Assembly (NCBI GenBank): GCA_037501455.1
Contig: CM074856.1
Span: 97,330,001-97,394,000, forward strand
Direction: 5' to 3'
DNA length: 64,000 bases
From: Lantana camara
Taxonomy: Eukaryota; Streptophyta; Magnoliopsida; Lamiales; Verbenaceae
A program made the position numbers and the translations under genes. The notes beneath the pieces are model-generated. The model ran no database searches. It was not told where the DNA came from and saw only the letters and a list, made by a program, of their open reading frames with translations. Below, piece after piece: positions 23,276-36,082 of this stretch; within the stretch, counting starts at the first letter, position 1, and the number at the start of each line of letters is the position of its first letter.

Positions 23276-23413
23276 ATTGTTATAATCCTATTCGTTGTAT
23301 TTATTTTCCCACTTGGGAAAAAGGATTCAAAACCTCGAATAAGGATTATAATCTGCATGTATGTGTTTAAATTCCGCGTTATTATGATATTATGCCTATC
23401 TTTTTATACCCAC

Positions 23414-23773
23414 CAGTCTGTCTAAGACTGAACCCGGAGTTGTTTCAGTTGTTTTTGCAGGAAGGGAGATGCTAGGCGGGATACCAGTCAGGTAGAGTCT
23501 TGCATCGTGTCTAGCCTTTCCTTTACACGCATGATTCCATTTTGATTTTTGAGATTTTGTATATGTATGGAGCGTACATGGATATGGTACCTATATGTAT
23601 CTTACATGAAATATTGGTACATAGAGCGTATAGCTCAAGATATGAATTACATGTTGGTACCTAGAGCATCTAGCTCAATATATAATATATGAATGATTGC
23701 TTCCGCTTTTCTATTGCTCTGTTGTTACTTTGATTGTTGTTGGGGTTTAAGTTATAGGCTAGTCCCGCCTGGC
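23414..23773 (+). repeat. CAGTCT hairpin and long-spaced inverted repeat, LTR F
   Basis: CAGTCT-GTCTA-AGACTG (23414-23430), GCTAGGCGG (23471-23479) and CCGCCTGGC (23765-23773; one mismatch). Confidence 0.7.
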
Positions 23774-23922
23774 TTAGCGAGTGTGTATGTCTCCGTTCGC
23801 TATGATTCGACACATGTATGGAAATCCATTTCGTATACGGGTCGGGTCATGGTGCGGGGGATGTGACGTCTCGTGCTCGGGCGTTACAAAAACATACCTT
23901 GATCGAGAAACGGGGCGTCACA

Positions 23923-23957
23923 ACCTCCTCTCCTTAAAGAAATCTGGTTCCCAGATT
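23923..23957 (-). other. Polypurine tract and preceding hairpin of element B
   Basis: On the minus strand an inverted repeat AATCTGG/CCAGATT (23941-23957) with a 3-base loop is followed by CTTTAAGGAGAGGAGG and the LTR. It has the same position as in A, D and E, with a different stem. Confidence 0.7.
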
Positions 23958-26456
23958 TACCATCGGAAAACAACTCAGGGTGAAACTACGCATCTTCTCT
24001 TCCGTTTCCCAAGTTGCTTCTTCGGACTTGAGATCTTTCCAAAGTAGCTTAACCAATGGAATTTATCGATTCCTCAACTCTTGAACCTTCCTATCCAAGA
24101 TTTTCCCCAATATGTTCCATAATCTCAAACGGACCAATGAACCTCGGATTCAAGTTACCACCCTTTCGAATTCATGAGAACCCTTTTCTAGGTGTTACCT
24201 TCAAGAAAACCCGATTACCCACTTCGAATTTCAAGTCTTTCCTTCTCCGATCGGCATAACTCTTTTGCCGGTCCTGTGCCGCTTTCATATGTTGCTTAAT
24301 CTTTTCCACTTTCTCAATTGCTCCCTTTAATGACATCGGGTTCGGTTCCTCACTCCAAACCATCTTTTTCGGTCCATTTCCATTCCTTAAGATCCCAATA
24401 GAGAGGGGATCTACACTTACGGCCATACAAAGTTTTGTATGGTGCCATCTTGATCGAAGATTGGTAGCTATTGTTGTAGGCAAATTCGATCAAAGTCAAA
24501 TGTTCATCCCACTTATCCGAGAAATCAAAAATACAAGCCCTTAACAAATCCTCAAGAAATTTAATCACCCATTTGGATTGTCCATCGGTTTGCGGATGAA
24601 ACGCAGTGCTAAAACTCAACTTCGTACCCCACAATCTGTTAAGAACCTTCCACAGCTTTGAAGTGAAACGAGGATCTCTATCCGAAATGATACTAGCGGG
24701 TATCCCATGCAATCTCATAATTTCTAGGTGATATAACTCCGCTAATTTCTCCACTTTATCGGTCGATTGAATCGGTAGAAAGTGTGCAGATTTGGTGAAG
24801 TGATCTACAATAACCCAAATTCCATCAAATCTCTTTTGTACTCTTGAAAGTCCGATCACGAAATCCATGGTGACTTGCTCCCATTTCCACCCGGGTATAG
24901 GTATCGGTTGCAACTTATCCGCCGGTAGTTGATGTTCGGCCTTGACTCGTTGACAAACCCCACATCTCTTAACATAGTTAGCCACATCCCGTTTCATACC
25001 ATGCCACCAAAAGTACTTCTTAAGATCCCGGTACATCTTGCCACCCGGATGCATCGTATAAACGGTCCTATGTGCTTCTTCAAGCACTAACCTTTGCAAT
25101 CCATCCAGTATACATACTGGGCCCTTGTACCTAAAGATCCCCAAATCATTGAATCCAAACTTGGATTTCGGATTAGCTCTTGCCCGAACCACTTGCCTTT
25201 GAATCCACTCATCCGTTGATTGAGCATCTAGGCTTCGTTGCCTCAAATCCGGTCGTATAGTGATGTTAGCCAACCTCGGTTGCGAAACAAGGATCTCGGA
25301 TTCACCCTTTCCGGAATCGACCTTAAGGTGAGCAATCTTTGCTTTCCGACTCAAGGCATCTGCAACTACATTCGCCTTCCCCGGATGATATTGTATGACA
25401 CAATCATAGTCTTCCAAGAATTCCATCCACCGACGTTGTCTCATGTTCAGATCCTTTTGTGTGAACAAGTAACGAAGACTCTTGTGATCGGTGAATACTT
25501 CAAACTTAATTCCATAAAGGTAGTGTTGCCATTTTGCTAAGGTAAATATCACCCCGGCCAACTCAAGATCGTGTTTTGGGTAATTCTGCTCGTGCTCCTT
25601 CAATTTCCTCGAAGCATAAGCAATCACCCGGTCATTCTGCATAATTACACATCCCAATCCTTCCTTGGATGCGTCGGTAAAAAACTGAAAACCCATCCGA
25701 TCCTTCCGGCAAAGTCAACACCGGACCCGTTGTCAATTTCTCCTTGAGCACACGGAAGTTCTCTTCACAAGCTTCATCCCACACAAACTTCATTTCCTTC
25801 TTAGTTAAACGTGTGAAAGGTGCTACGATCTTAGAAAAATCCTTTACGAATCGGCGGTAATAACCTGCTAACCCGAGGAAGCTCCTTACTTTTGATACAT
25901 TCTTCGGATGCTCCCAAAGAGAAACGGTTTCGATCTTAGATGGATCCACTGAAATCTCATCACCGGAAATAATGTGTCCCAAGAATGATACCCGATCTAT
26001 CCAAAAATCACATTTGCTAAACTTGGCATACAACTTATGCTCACGAAGCTTCTCAAGTACCAAACGAAGATGTAGAGCGTGTTCCTCAACCGACTTAAGA
26101 AAACCAAGATGTCATCTCTGGATATAACCACGAACTTATCTAAGAATTCCTTGAAAACCCGATGCATCAAATCTATAAAAGCTGCGGGTGCGTTGGTAAG
26201 TCCGAAGGGCATCACAACGAACTCAAAGTATCAGTATCTCGTGTCAAAGCCCGTCTTAGGTATATCCGACTCATTAATCCATAATTGGTAGTATCCCTGT
26301 CGGAGATTGAGCTTCGAATATACCTTTGAACCTTGTAACAAATCGAATAAATCTTCGATATATGGGAGGGGATACTTGTTCATCTCCGTCATCCTATTTA
26401 ACTCCCGATAGTCTATGCACATACGAAGTGTCCCATCATTCTTCTTCATGAACAAC
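23958..26456 (-). pseudogene. Pol remnant of chromovirus B (RT to chromodomain, broken)
   Basis: Minus-strand pol in several frames. 26231-26455: RT start with [16 protein letters not shown]. 25997-26215: RT core, where the catalytic pair DD survives in the altered motif SRDDILVF. 25632-26063: RT thumb and RNase H start. 24350-25696: RNase H (TDAS) and integrase with zinc-binding H209, H216, C245, C248, catalytic D278 and D339, but lysine at 375 (codon 24572-24574) where the third acid, glutamate, is expected. 24172-24483 covers the integrase C-terminus; after it, part of the linker is deleted and only a damaged chromodomain (EEATWETEEKM) remains near 23980-24060. The Athila element H removed everything upstream of RT at 26456. 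The chromodomain would guide integration to particular chromatin. Not functional. Confidence 0.9.
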
Positions 26457-27700
26457 TGATACGTTGCATATTCATTTAATTTTGGAACCTAGAATTCCTA
26501 TGTTTTACCCCACTATTTGATTTAATTTTGGGTAAATGCCTAATATTCTAGGTTTTCTGTAGAAAGTCTGGTTGGAAGGGAATTTGAAGAGAAGTAGCCA
26601 AAGAAAAGTGGAGCAGTCACGTTATTTTTGGAAAAGGGCCCATGACCTCAATTATGATTAATCAAATTTCTTGGATTAATTAATTTATGTTGAATTAATT
26701 GGGGGGATCTTGGACATACGGCCCATGCAAGCAAGCACTAGAGAAAGCCCACTCTCAATTCATGAGTCTCCCACGCTTGAAAAGAATCTACAAGCCCTCA
26801 GCATTGTTTGTGGGCTAATTGACTATCCTTCAGAAGAATTAAGTTCACTCAAAAGGTGCAACACGTTTTCGGCATTAGTGGCGTTTCTTGAAGAAGAGTT
26901 AATAGGTGTTATTCCAAGAAAACATGGAGGGAGACGTGGGGTAAGAATTAAAAGCCCCTTTGCACTACTTATTCTGGGGATGAAAGCACGTAGGAGACAC
27001 ACACACACTTCATCTTCACCCTCATACACGAAGGCACGCAGCAGCAGTTCTTGTTCATTCGAGAATAGACTTCGAGCACCTAATAGTTTTATTCTCTTCC
27101 TTTTCTTTTCATTTAAACACTACGTTGATTTTCCAATTTCGTTTGTTAAATTTTGTTATGAGTAGCTAAGTTATCTTTTAGTTGGGATTTTCCAAGCATG
27201 CTTTAGATTGTGTGAGACAATTTCTTGTAGTTGATTAATCAAAGTTATCCATTTTATTTCCGATTTCATGATATTGGGTGTTGCTTTACTCTTAAATTTA
27301 AGAGCTCGAATCTTAGAGTTAGCAATTCACATATAGCTAGTTAATTTATTTGGTGGAGCTAACCGGGTAATTAACGAAGTGGCAGTCAACACTAGGTTGT
27401 TAAGTTTGGCTGAATTTGTGTTGTGGAATAATTCGGTCTAATTAGGCGAAGTAGGAGTTTCTACTAAGTCGGTTAGGGTTAGTGTTTCTTTAGCTCGTAA
27501 AGCAATTAGTTTATTGAATCTTTGAAGGAGTTTCTGAAAAGGTTATTAGCTAGTTAGGGAATAGTCTTTAGGAGTTTCTTCAGATTATTCTAAAAATACG
27601 AAGAAACGAGGGAGCCTAAGGTAATTGGTAACTATAGCTAGCCTAACGAGGAATTAATCACCCTATCCGTGATCATAGTCTGATGCATGCGTAGGAAAAT
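26457..27700 (+). mobile_element. Athila H 5' LTR, first part
   Basis: Matches the 3' LTR (54999-55620) over its first 610 bp or so, with small differences such as a short extra segment in the 3' copy near 55225. It is interrupted at 27700 by solo LTR I. The 151-codon frame at 26710-27165 is LTR sequence, not a gene. Unlike the chromovirus LTRs, no palindrome cluster is visible. Confidence 0.88.
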
Positions 27701-29294
27701 TGTAACGCCCCGGTTTTTCATTTATATTAATATGTCATATTTGTTTATAAATTGCAAAATTAAATTATTTAATTATGTGATTAATTGTTTTTACGTGTTT
27801 CATATTTAATCTTATTATAAATCGTTATTATTTTATTTTATTATATTTTATTTCAAATTAATATTATTTATACATATTACGTTATTTTAAGTAATTATCT
27901 TAAATTATTACTAATTTAATGATTAATGTTAATTAAGTGGGTTATGTTAATTAATCATGTTTAACCATATTAATTAATTTATTCAAATATAATACGTTGA
28001 CTTTAATTTTATAATGCATGAATTTTAATGAATATGTGCATGAATTGCATGAATATATGCTTGGTTGTTTACTTGGTGCGTCGTTCTTATATGAAATGAT
28101 ATCGAAATGTTGTGAAATTATAGTATATCGTAAATATATGTGTTATGAACATGCCTATATGCTCTGTTTATGTTTTCAAATTCATTTGATATGTTAACGA
28201 ATTTAATTTGTATCATGGAACCAAATCGGGGGCTAACGAGCACTTAGCGTACCCTTGGTTCCGTATTTAATATCTTGAGCTCTAGAACTCGGATTCTAGT
28301 TCCGTCAACTCCGCTGAACTCGTAACGAAAATTCGAGTTTAGTAAACTTAGCCTTATATTTTTCCAAAGTCATTTGGACCTCCAAAATCTAACCGAAAAA
28401 CGAAATGGCGACCAAACTGACCTTGCTGTACAAAAATAGCCATATCTTATCCAAACTTTAACCAAATTAACCATGGTTTGATTCTATTGAACCCTAACTC
28501 AACTACCTAACCTGATATATCATGCCCTAACCAAACCAATCCTCACAAAATCCCCAAATATCAGCCAAAGTTACTGATTTTCAGTTCAGTCCTGTAACCC
28601 TATATTCCTTAGAGATTTTGGAGCTCAAATCTCATCCAATCTTCATCCAATCATCAAGGTAAGCTTAGGGTTGTAATATATGTTCATTTCTGATCATTTT
28701 CATCCTTTCATTCCCAAATTTGATCATGGTTTCATGAGTTTATGGACTGAGTTCGTAAATAGTGAGTTTTGGCAAATTTGATGATCTTATTCAATTCTTG
28801 TTGGTTTTGATTGATTCCAAGCTTGAGAATGATTATTTTGACATCCTCATATCATTTATGATCATTGATTTCATGGTGGTTAAAGTATTAATGAGATATC
28901 ATTTATGGTACTTTGAGAGAACTTTCATGTAATGGCACGTATGACTGCTGTACACGGTTGAGCTCTTTTGGAACTGAATTATGTGTTGAATTTGTGTTGC
29001 TTGACTGAGTATTTGATGGCCTAAACTGATATGAATATGTGGAGATGAAGAGAATCCTTCATGCCCTGTTTTTCGGGACCTTTGCTCTGTTTTTTTTTTT
29101 TGAACTGGAATTGTTGCTGTCAAAAACTGCCGTGATTCCTCCTTGCTTTTGCTGTTAATTTCATGGCTTTGTGGGATCATTCTAGATGAGTTCTTGTAGC
29201 TTTTCATACCTGGTTTTGCTGCCTTTCTTGCTTTCACTTTGCCGTAGCTGCTGCTGCATTTTTTTGTAAAAAACAGGGGCTGTTGCTTGCACGA

Positions 29295-29418
29295 GACACG
29301 GGTGTGTCAGTTTTCTTTCTTTCCAACGGGAACGGGGGTGCGTTTTTGGGCTAGAATTTCTGTACCGAGACATGGGGATGTCTCGGTTTGTGCTATGCTT
29401 GTGACACGGGGGTGTCAC
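29295..29418 (+). repeat. Palindrome cluster in solo LTR I (two pairs)
   Basis: GACAC-GGGT-GTGTC (29295-29308), an AAC-GGGG-GTG unit (spacer 29334-29337), arms CCGAGACAT and ATGTCTCGG around GGGG (29365-29386), and GTGACAC-GGGG-GTGTCAC (29401-29418). Centres are 34, 40 and 34 bp apart, identical to A and to the 3' LTR of D. Confidence 0.9.
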
Positions 29419-29530
29419 CTTATTTATTCTATATTGTAGTCTGCGTTTGCATGCATGTGTGTGTTTGTTTTATTTCTTTCCTTCATTTAACTGCTGCTGC
29501 TGTTCCTAATTATGCAGTGTATGTGTGTCT

Positions 29531-29850
29531 GTATATATATATAGGTTGTTATGTGTGCATGCATGGCTGGGTGTTTGTGTGCGTGTATATATATATATCT
29601 ATATACTGTGTGTGTGCATGGAGTGTTTGCATGCATGTGATGTTGTGTATGTTATATATATATATATGTAATTTGTGTGTAAATGCATGCATGGTTATAT
29701 ATATATATATATATGTATTAATTATGTTAAGTATAATTTATGCATGCATGTTGATTTACGTGTATATATATATATACATATGTTTATTATATAATTATTA
29801 TATGTTTATTATATATATATATATTTATTATATATTTTCAATATTATTTG
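29531..29850. repeat. TA-rich microsatellites in LTR I
   Basis: Repeated TATATATATATA runs separated by TGCATGCATG-like words. The 161-codon frame at 29388-29873 is a by-product of this composition (rich in Tyr, Ile and Cys). Confidence 0.75.
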
Positions 29851-31214
29851 ATTTAATTCAATTTTGGAATTAATTGATTTCTATTTCGCGTATTTAAATT
29901 ACCGATTATTGTTTGAATGTTTCATTTATCCTATTCTAATTGTCAACATGAATATCACTTGATATGATTATTAAGTGAATTCTTGGATTAAATTGATATG
30001 AGTTATGGATTATGAATTTATGAATTTGAATGAAATGAATGAACGAATAGTTGATTATGTGCTTTAAATTCCTTAATAGTGCACATGAACATTTTCATGA
30101 CTTAATATGATCTTTTATGCATTCATATCATGATCGTTACGTTGCCGAGCGTCCTATTTGGTTCATTTGGAGTCTTAAGTCTCACGAACACGTTATGTTG
30201 TTTTTGGTTCAGTTTATCTCCAGGGTGGAGAAATCGTGATCAACTAAGCACTCAGTACTCATATCCTTGTATCGTCGTGTTTCAGGTGAGGGTGTTTTCG
30301 TTTTAGTTATGTATCAAACCCTACAACCGTATGTGACGAGCTTTGGCCAAAAACCTAATATAGTTATATATATATGGTTTTCAAATGATATGTATCGAGT
30401 AAATATTGATCGAGTAAACCCTTTTTCAAATGAATTATGAAATATGATATGTTTCACATGAATTGATATGTTTTGGCGAGACATGATTATGATTGCACGG
30501 GCCTAGGGACTTAGTACATGTGGCTATCCGGGGAGGCATGGGCCGATGGTGATCCCTTGTGCTAGTTCCACTATGTTACGGCGAAACGGACCTCGTCAAG
30601 GAGTTTTTGACGAGGAAACGTTAACCGGGCTTTGAGGACTCATGAACCTCTTAGCCATAATGATATGTTTTGGTGGTCGGGCCTTGCAAACCCGTCCACC
30701 GCCGGAGGAAGAAGGTTGGAACTTGTTTTATTAATAAGATTATGTTACGATATGATTGTTATGCACCGTGCGGGAAGGCCGGGACACGGATTGCCCAAAC
30801 GAATATGTTTTATGATATGATATATGATGTGCGTGTATAATGATATATTGCATGATCACCTATTTAAAGTATTAATGATATGTGTCGTACACAGTCGGAG
30901 TTGGTTGGAGATGATGCACGCTCACTCGCCGAGCCTTATGTTTATGTATGATTTATGAACGTAATGAATTAATATGATTAGTCGTAAAATCCGAGTATTG
31001 CTTGGTTATTTTCTTGCCCTTTTGGGAACTAATTTCAAATGAAACCTTGCTCGGGATTTATGACTCGCATGTGCATGTTTTATATATATGTATATCTGTA
31101 GCACCCGAGCATAAGGTACCACATCCCCAGCACCGAGACCCGACCCCATATATGAAATGGAAGTCCATACACGTGCCAAATCTACGACGAACGGGGACAC
31201 AACACACACGCTAT

Positions 31215-31561
31215 GCTAGGCGGGACTAACCCTTAAACCAATCAACTCAAGAATCATAAAATCAGAGTTAAAATAAAACGCGGAAGCAAGAATAACATAG
31301 CATATATACAATGAGCCACCAAGCTCCAAAAACAGATATACAAAAGCATTCAAATATCCAACGGCACTCACGGCCTACAAAATCATAACGCTCCAAGAAT
31401 AAACTATGATCATATACAAAAGTAATGAGAGTATGAACGTATGAGACTGAAAAGAAGTGCTAAACATAAATGCAAGACCTAGACGACTTGTATTCCCACC
31501 TAGCACTCCTATACCTGCACAAAACAACTGAAAACAATCGGGTTCAGTCTAAAAGAGACTG
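31215..31561 (-). repeat. Long-spaced inverted repeat and CAGTCT hairpin, A 3' LTR
   Basis: GCTAGGCGG (31215-31223), CCACCTAGC (31496-31504; one mismatch) and CAGTCT-AAAAG-AGACTG (31545-31561). Confidence 0.75.
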
Positions 31562-32947
31562 GTGGGTATAAAAACGGGGCATAAGATATATAATATCGCA
31601 TAAATTAAACACATACATGCAAGCCCTAATCCCGTGTGAAGTTTGATAAGAATTTACCAAGTGGTTAGAACAAAAGGAAAACATCAACGGGATTACGACG
31701 TTTATATTCATTCATAATTGTTCATAAGGGTTTAAGCTCGGCGAGTGAGCATGCACAATCTCCAACCTTCTCCTCGTGTAATCATATCATAATTATTGGT
31801 TGTCATACATATCTTTCGTGCACATACATAAATGATCATAATCATACATATACACCTTCTTCCTCCGGGTGGTGGACAAGTTAGCTAGACCTGACCACCG
31901 GTCCATACATAATGGCTAGTGAGGTACATGAATCCTCAAAAGCCCGACTAGCATTTCCTCGTCAAAACTCCTAACGAGGTCCGTTTCGTCGTAAATTTGG
32001 TTGGAACTAGTGTATGGGATCACCGTCGGCCCTTGCCTCCCCGGATTGCCACATACACTAAGTCCCTGGGCCCGTGAACATAACATACATGCAATCTCGC
32101 CAAAACATAAGGTAGGATTTCATAATTAAAAGGGGTCATACGTTTGAAATCATTTACCCGAAATGACTCGATATATATATAAATATACTCTTTTGGCTTA
32201 AAACCTTTCACATAAGGGATATATCGGGTCACTTTAACTAGTAGAAGAAAAACCCACCTTTTCCAAAGCAAAAGAAAGGCACAAGCGTCTCAAGGCTCGC
32301 CCTCGTCTCCGACCAAACCCGAATCTGTGCAAAAGAAAAGGTATGAGACTCAATGACCACATATGACGCTCGGCAATGAAGTGAGTATGACATGAATGCA
32401 TAAATGATCATGTTATATCATAAAAATGTTCATGTGCACTATTAAGATATTTAAAACATATAATCAAATCATTCGTTCATATATTTCATTCAATTTCATA
32501 AATTCATAAATTCATAACATTCATAATGCATATCAATTAATTCAAGAATTCAATAAGCATAACACATAATATTCATATTCACATTTAGGAATAAAATAAA
32601 TAAAACGTTCAATCAATAGTCGTTAAATTAAAATACGCGAAATAGAAATCAATTAATTTCAAGAATTAAATTAAATCAAATAATATTTAAAATATATAAT
32701 AAATATATATAATATAATAAGTATATAATAACATATAATAACATATAATATACATATATACATAAACACGTAGCTACATGTATGCACACACACACACAAA
32801 TATGTATACTATATATATTCATGCATGCAACTCAAATAACAACCATGCACACACAACTCACAGCCATGCATGCAACACACACACTGCACAGAAATATAAC
32901 AGCAGCAACCACATAGCAAACGCAGGCAAAGGAGTCAAAAAAAACGG

Positions 32948-33070
32948 GGTGACACCCCGTGTCACCTCCCAAGCCTAGACCGAGACACCCCCGTGTCTCG
33001 GTACAGAAATCCCAGGCCCAGACAGCACCCCCGTTCCTCGTCGGAACGGGCAAAAAAAACACCCCCGTGC
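32948..33070 (-). repeat. Palindrome cluster in A 3' LTR (two pairs)
   Basis: GGTGACAC-CCC-GTGTCACC (32948-32966; spacer one base short), arms CCGAGACAC and GTGTCTCGG around CCCC (32980-33001), GCAC-CCCC-GTTC (33025-33036) and CAC-CCCC-GTG (33060-33069). Centres are about 34, 40 and 34 bp apart. Confidence 0.88.
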
Positions 33071-34663
33071 CTCGCACAAGCAACCTCCCCTGCCGGACAG
33101 CAAATAACGCAGAAACAGGGTAGCTAATTAACGCAGAAATGCAAGCAACAAAGGCAGCTAAACAAGGCATAAATGGCAGCAAAAACTCAACAAGAACACA
33201 TGCTAAAAGGCCACGAAAATGACAGCAAAAAGGAAGAAGGAAACTCAGCAAATTGACAGCAAGAAAACCAGCGTGAAAACAGGGCAAGCCTACACTCAAA
33301 TAATCCGACTCATTTCAGGACCTTAAGGCCATCAAATGTGCAGCAAAACAACATAAATCCAACACATAATTCAGTTCCAAAAGTGATCAACCAAGAGGAG
33401 AAAGCATGCGTGACCTTCATGTGGAAATTTCTCAAAAAGTCATAAATGATATCTCATGAATATCTCAACTACCATGAAATCAATGACCATAAATGATATG
33501 AGGATGTCAAAACAATCAATCTCAAGCTTGGAATCAATCAAAACCATGTAAAATCGAAGGAGATCAAGAAATGCCCAAAATTACTCCATTTTCGGAAAAA
33601 CAGCCCAGAATGATGAAACCATGCTCAAACTCATGAATGAAAGGATGAAAATGATCAGAAATAAACATATAATACAATCCTAAACTTACCTTGTTGATTG
33701 GAAGAAGTTTGGATGAGATTTGAGCTCCAAAATCTCCAAGGGAGGAAGGGTTATGGGACTGGAATGAAGAGCAGTAGCTTTGGCTGGTGTTTGGGGATTG
33801 TGTGAGGGTTAGCTTGGTTAGGGCTTGATATGTCATGATCGGTGGTTGAGTTAGGGATCTAAATAATCAAACCATGGTTAATTTGGTTATAGTTTGGATA
33901 AGATATGGCTAATTTTGCACAACAAGGTCAAATTGGTCGCCGATTCGTTTTTCGGTTGAATTTCGGAGGTTCAAATGACTTAGGAAAAATATAAGGCTAA
34001 GTTTACTAAACTCGAATTTTCGTTACGAGTTCAGCGGAGTTGACGGAACTCGAATCCGAGTTCCCGAGCTCAAGATATTAAATTCGGAACCAAGGGTACG
34101 CTAAGTGCTCGTTAGCCCCCGATTTGGTTCCTCGATTCAAATTAAATTCGTTGACATAACAAATAAATACGAAAACATAAACCGAGCATAAAATCATATT
34201 CATAACACATATATTTACGACATACTATAAATTCGTGGCAATTCGATATCATTTCATACAAGAACAAAGCTCAAAATTAATAATATGCTCAATCCATGCA
34301 ATTCATGCATAAATTATAAAATTCCATGCAAAAATTATAATTCCCATGCAAAATTTAAATAAATAAATAAATTCTAATTTTAAATAAATCAAATTAGGTC
34401 ACGTAATTAATTAGCTAAAACATGATTAATTAACATAACACTTAATTAGCATAATCATTAAATTAATAATAAAATAAATAATCATATACATATATATACG
34501 AAATATATATATATAATTAATAATAAATTAAAATAAAATATAATAAAATAAAATAATAACAATTATAATAAAATTAAATATAAAACACGTAAAAACAATT
34601 AATTCGCGCAAATTGGTAAACATATACGTCGTACCTTTACGTCCGAAAAGTCGGGGCGTTACA

Positions 34664-34698
34664 ATCTCTCCCCCTTAAAAGAATCCGTCCTCGGATTC
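34664..34698 (-). other. Polypurine tract and preceding hairpin of element A
   Basis: On the minus strand a hairpin with arms GAATCCG and CGGATTC around AGGA (34681-34698) is followed by TTTTAAGGGGGAGAGA and the LTR. The hairpin overlaps the end of the pol frame. Confidence 0.8.
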
Positions 34699-36082
34699 AC
34701 TGCTCGCTCGGAAACAACTCGGGGTGAAACTTCCTCATCTTATCCTCCGTCTCCCACGTAGCCTCTTTGGTTTTATCACTTCTCCAAAGGACCTTGACTA
34801 GTGGGATACGCCGATTTCGATGTTCCTGAAATTTTCGATCCAATATCTTAATCAGCTTCTGAACGAAGGTGAGATCCGGTTCTAATTCCACTTCTTTAAC
34901 CGGTAGAACCTCGGACTCGTCTCGATAATATTTTCGGAGCTGTGAAACATGAAATACGTTATGAATTCCAGTCAAACTAGGAGGCAAGTCCAATCGATAG
35001 GCCGTATCCCCAATTTTCTCTAGAATCTCATATGGTCCCATATACCGAGGGTTTAATTTTCCTCCCCGTCCAATCCTTGTGAACCCTTTTCGTGGGGAAG
35101 CCTTTAAGAAAACCCTATCTCCAATCTCAAACTCCAAATTCTTCCTCCGAAGATCTGCATAACTCTTTTGTCGATCCTGAGCGGCCTTCATCCATTGTCT
35201 AATTATTTGGACCTTGTCAATAGCCTCTTGTACAGCCTTAGAGGGTTTTTCCTTCTTTTCCCCTCTTTTAATCCCTTCTTGCTTGGTCCAATTCCATTCC
35301 TCCAAGTCAAAGAACAACGGTGATCGACATTTACGTCCGTAAAGAGCTTCATAAGGGGCCATTTCAATCGAGGCTTGATAGCTATTGCTGTAAGCAAACT
35401 CGATTAACGGTAACTGTTCATTCCAAGAGCTTTGAAAGTCCAATGTACATGCTCTCAACAGGTCCTCCAGATACTTAATCAACCTTTCTGATTGTCCGTC
35501 GGTCTGAGGATGGAAAGCTGTGCTGAATTGAAGCCTTGTTCCCAAACACTTCTGTAATTCTTGCCATAACCGTGAAGTAAATCTGGGATCCCGATCCGAG
35601 ACAATACTAACAGGTACTCCATGAAGCCTGACAATCTCATCATTGTATCTCTTAGCCAACTTACTCACTTTATCGGACATCCTGATAGCAAGAAAATGAG
35701 TTGATTTCGTCAACCTGTCCACGATAACCCAAATTCCATCGAAACCTCCTCTCACTTTTGGTAATCCCGAAATAAAATCCATGGCTATTTGTTCCCACTT
35801 CCACTCCCGGATAGGCATTGGTCGAAGTAGCCCCGATGGCTTTTGATGTTCTGCCTTTACTACTTGACAAGTCATACAATGTTTCACGAAGTTGATAACA
35901 TCCCGTTTCAATCCATTCCACCAATAGAATTGCTTAAGATCCTTATACATTTTGTTCCCTCCGGGATGTATCGAATACCCTGACCGATGGGCTTCCTCAA
36001 GAATAATCCTTTTTAACTCTTCCGGGACAACAACTCTATCCTTGAATCTTAGAAGTCCCGTATCGTCAACCCAAACGGACAC
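34697..36082 (-). pseudogene. Element A integrase and chromodomain (intact domain, broken upstream)
   Basis: 461 residues in one frame. The N-terminal zinc-binding residues are H32, H39, C69 and C72; the catalytic core has D102 (MDFISG), D163 (SDRDPRF) and E199 (GQSER), all present; the GPY motif is at 349-351; and a chromodomain spans about 408-457 (KILDRK, LVKVLW, EATWETE). The domain would insert cDNA and direct it to chromatin marks. It is translated only as part of gag-pol in such elements, and the frame is disconnected from RNase H by a frame change near 36060, so it is counted as part of a pseudogene. It is the best preserved coding segment of the window. Confidence 0.92.

Larger units (their letters stand above)
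20903..23888 (+). mobile_element. Solo LTR F with TSD AAAAC
   Basis: A complete 2986 bp LTR, TGTAATGCCCCG...CGGGCGTTACA, flanked by perfect 5 bp duplications AAAAC (20898-20902 and 23889-23893). No internal region is present, so the element was reduced to one LTR by recombination between its two LTRs. It sits 20-30 bp from the outer end of B's LTR. It contains the palindrome cluster, a GAAT-type microsatellite and the CAGTCT/GCTAGGCGG blocks. Open frames inside it (for example 23781-24047) are chance frames. Confidence 0.93.
17890..23922 (-). mobile_element. 3' LTR of chromovirus B, split by solo LTR F
   Basis: The minus-strand LTR starts at 23922 with TGTGACGCCCCG and ends at 17890 with CGGGGCGTTACA, a nearly perfect 12 bp terminal inverted repeat. 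Its own sequence is 17890-20902 plus 23894-23922, about 3.04 kb; the middle is solo LTR F with its TSD. It is the 3' LTR because B's polypurine tract and integrase lie just to its right. Left TSD copy: CATCT (17885-17889). The right end of B is beyond the window. Confidence 0.85.
31097..34663 (-). repeat. Element A 3' LTR
   Basis: TGTAACGCCCCG...GGGTGCTACA on the minus strand. It differs from the 5' LTR by scattered substitutions and small indels, for example a 22 bp segment present in the 5' LTR near 41231 but absent here near 33275. Confidence 0.95.

Noticed and set aside
26710..27165. 151-codon frame at the start of the Athila element
   Set aside because: It lies inside the 5' LTR. The homologous 3' LTR region (about 55255-55620) does not keep it open to the same extent.
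29388..29873. 161-codon plus-strand frame
   Set aside because: Produced by TA and TG microsatellites in LTR I; repetitive Tyr, Ile, Cys and Val, no domain.
32832..33299. 155-codon minus-strand frame, repeated as 159 codons at 40759-41238
   Set aside because: It is present twice only because it lies in both LTRs of element A. It is hydrophobic and Cys-rich, crosses the palindrome cluster and has no domain. A frame in LTR J (46326-46733) also crosses its cluster and shares short words such as TRGC and GDTG, which come from the palindromes themselves.
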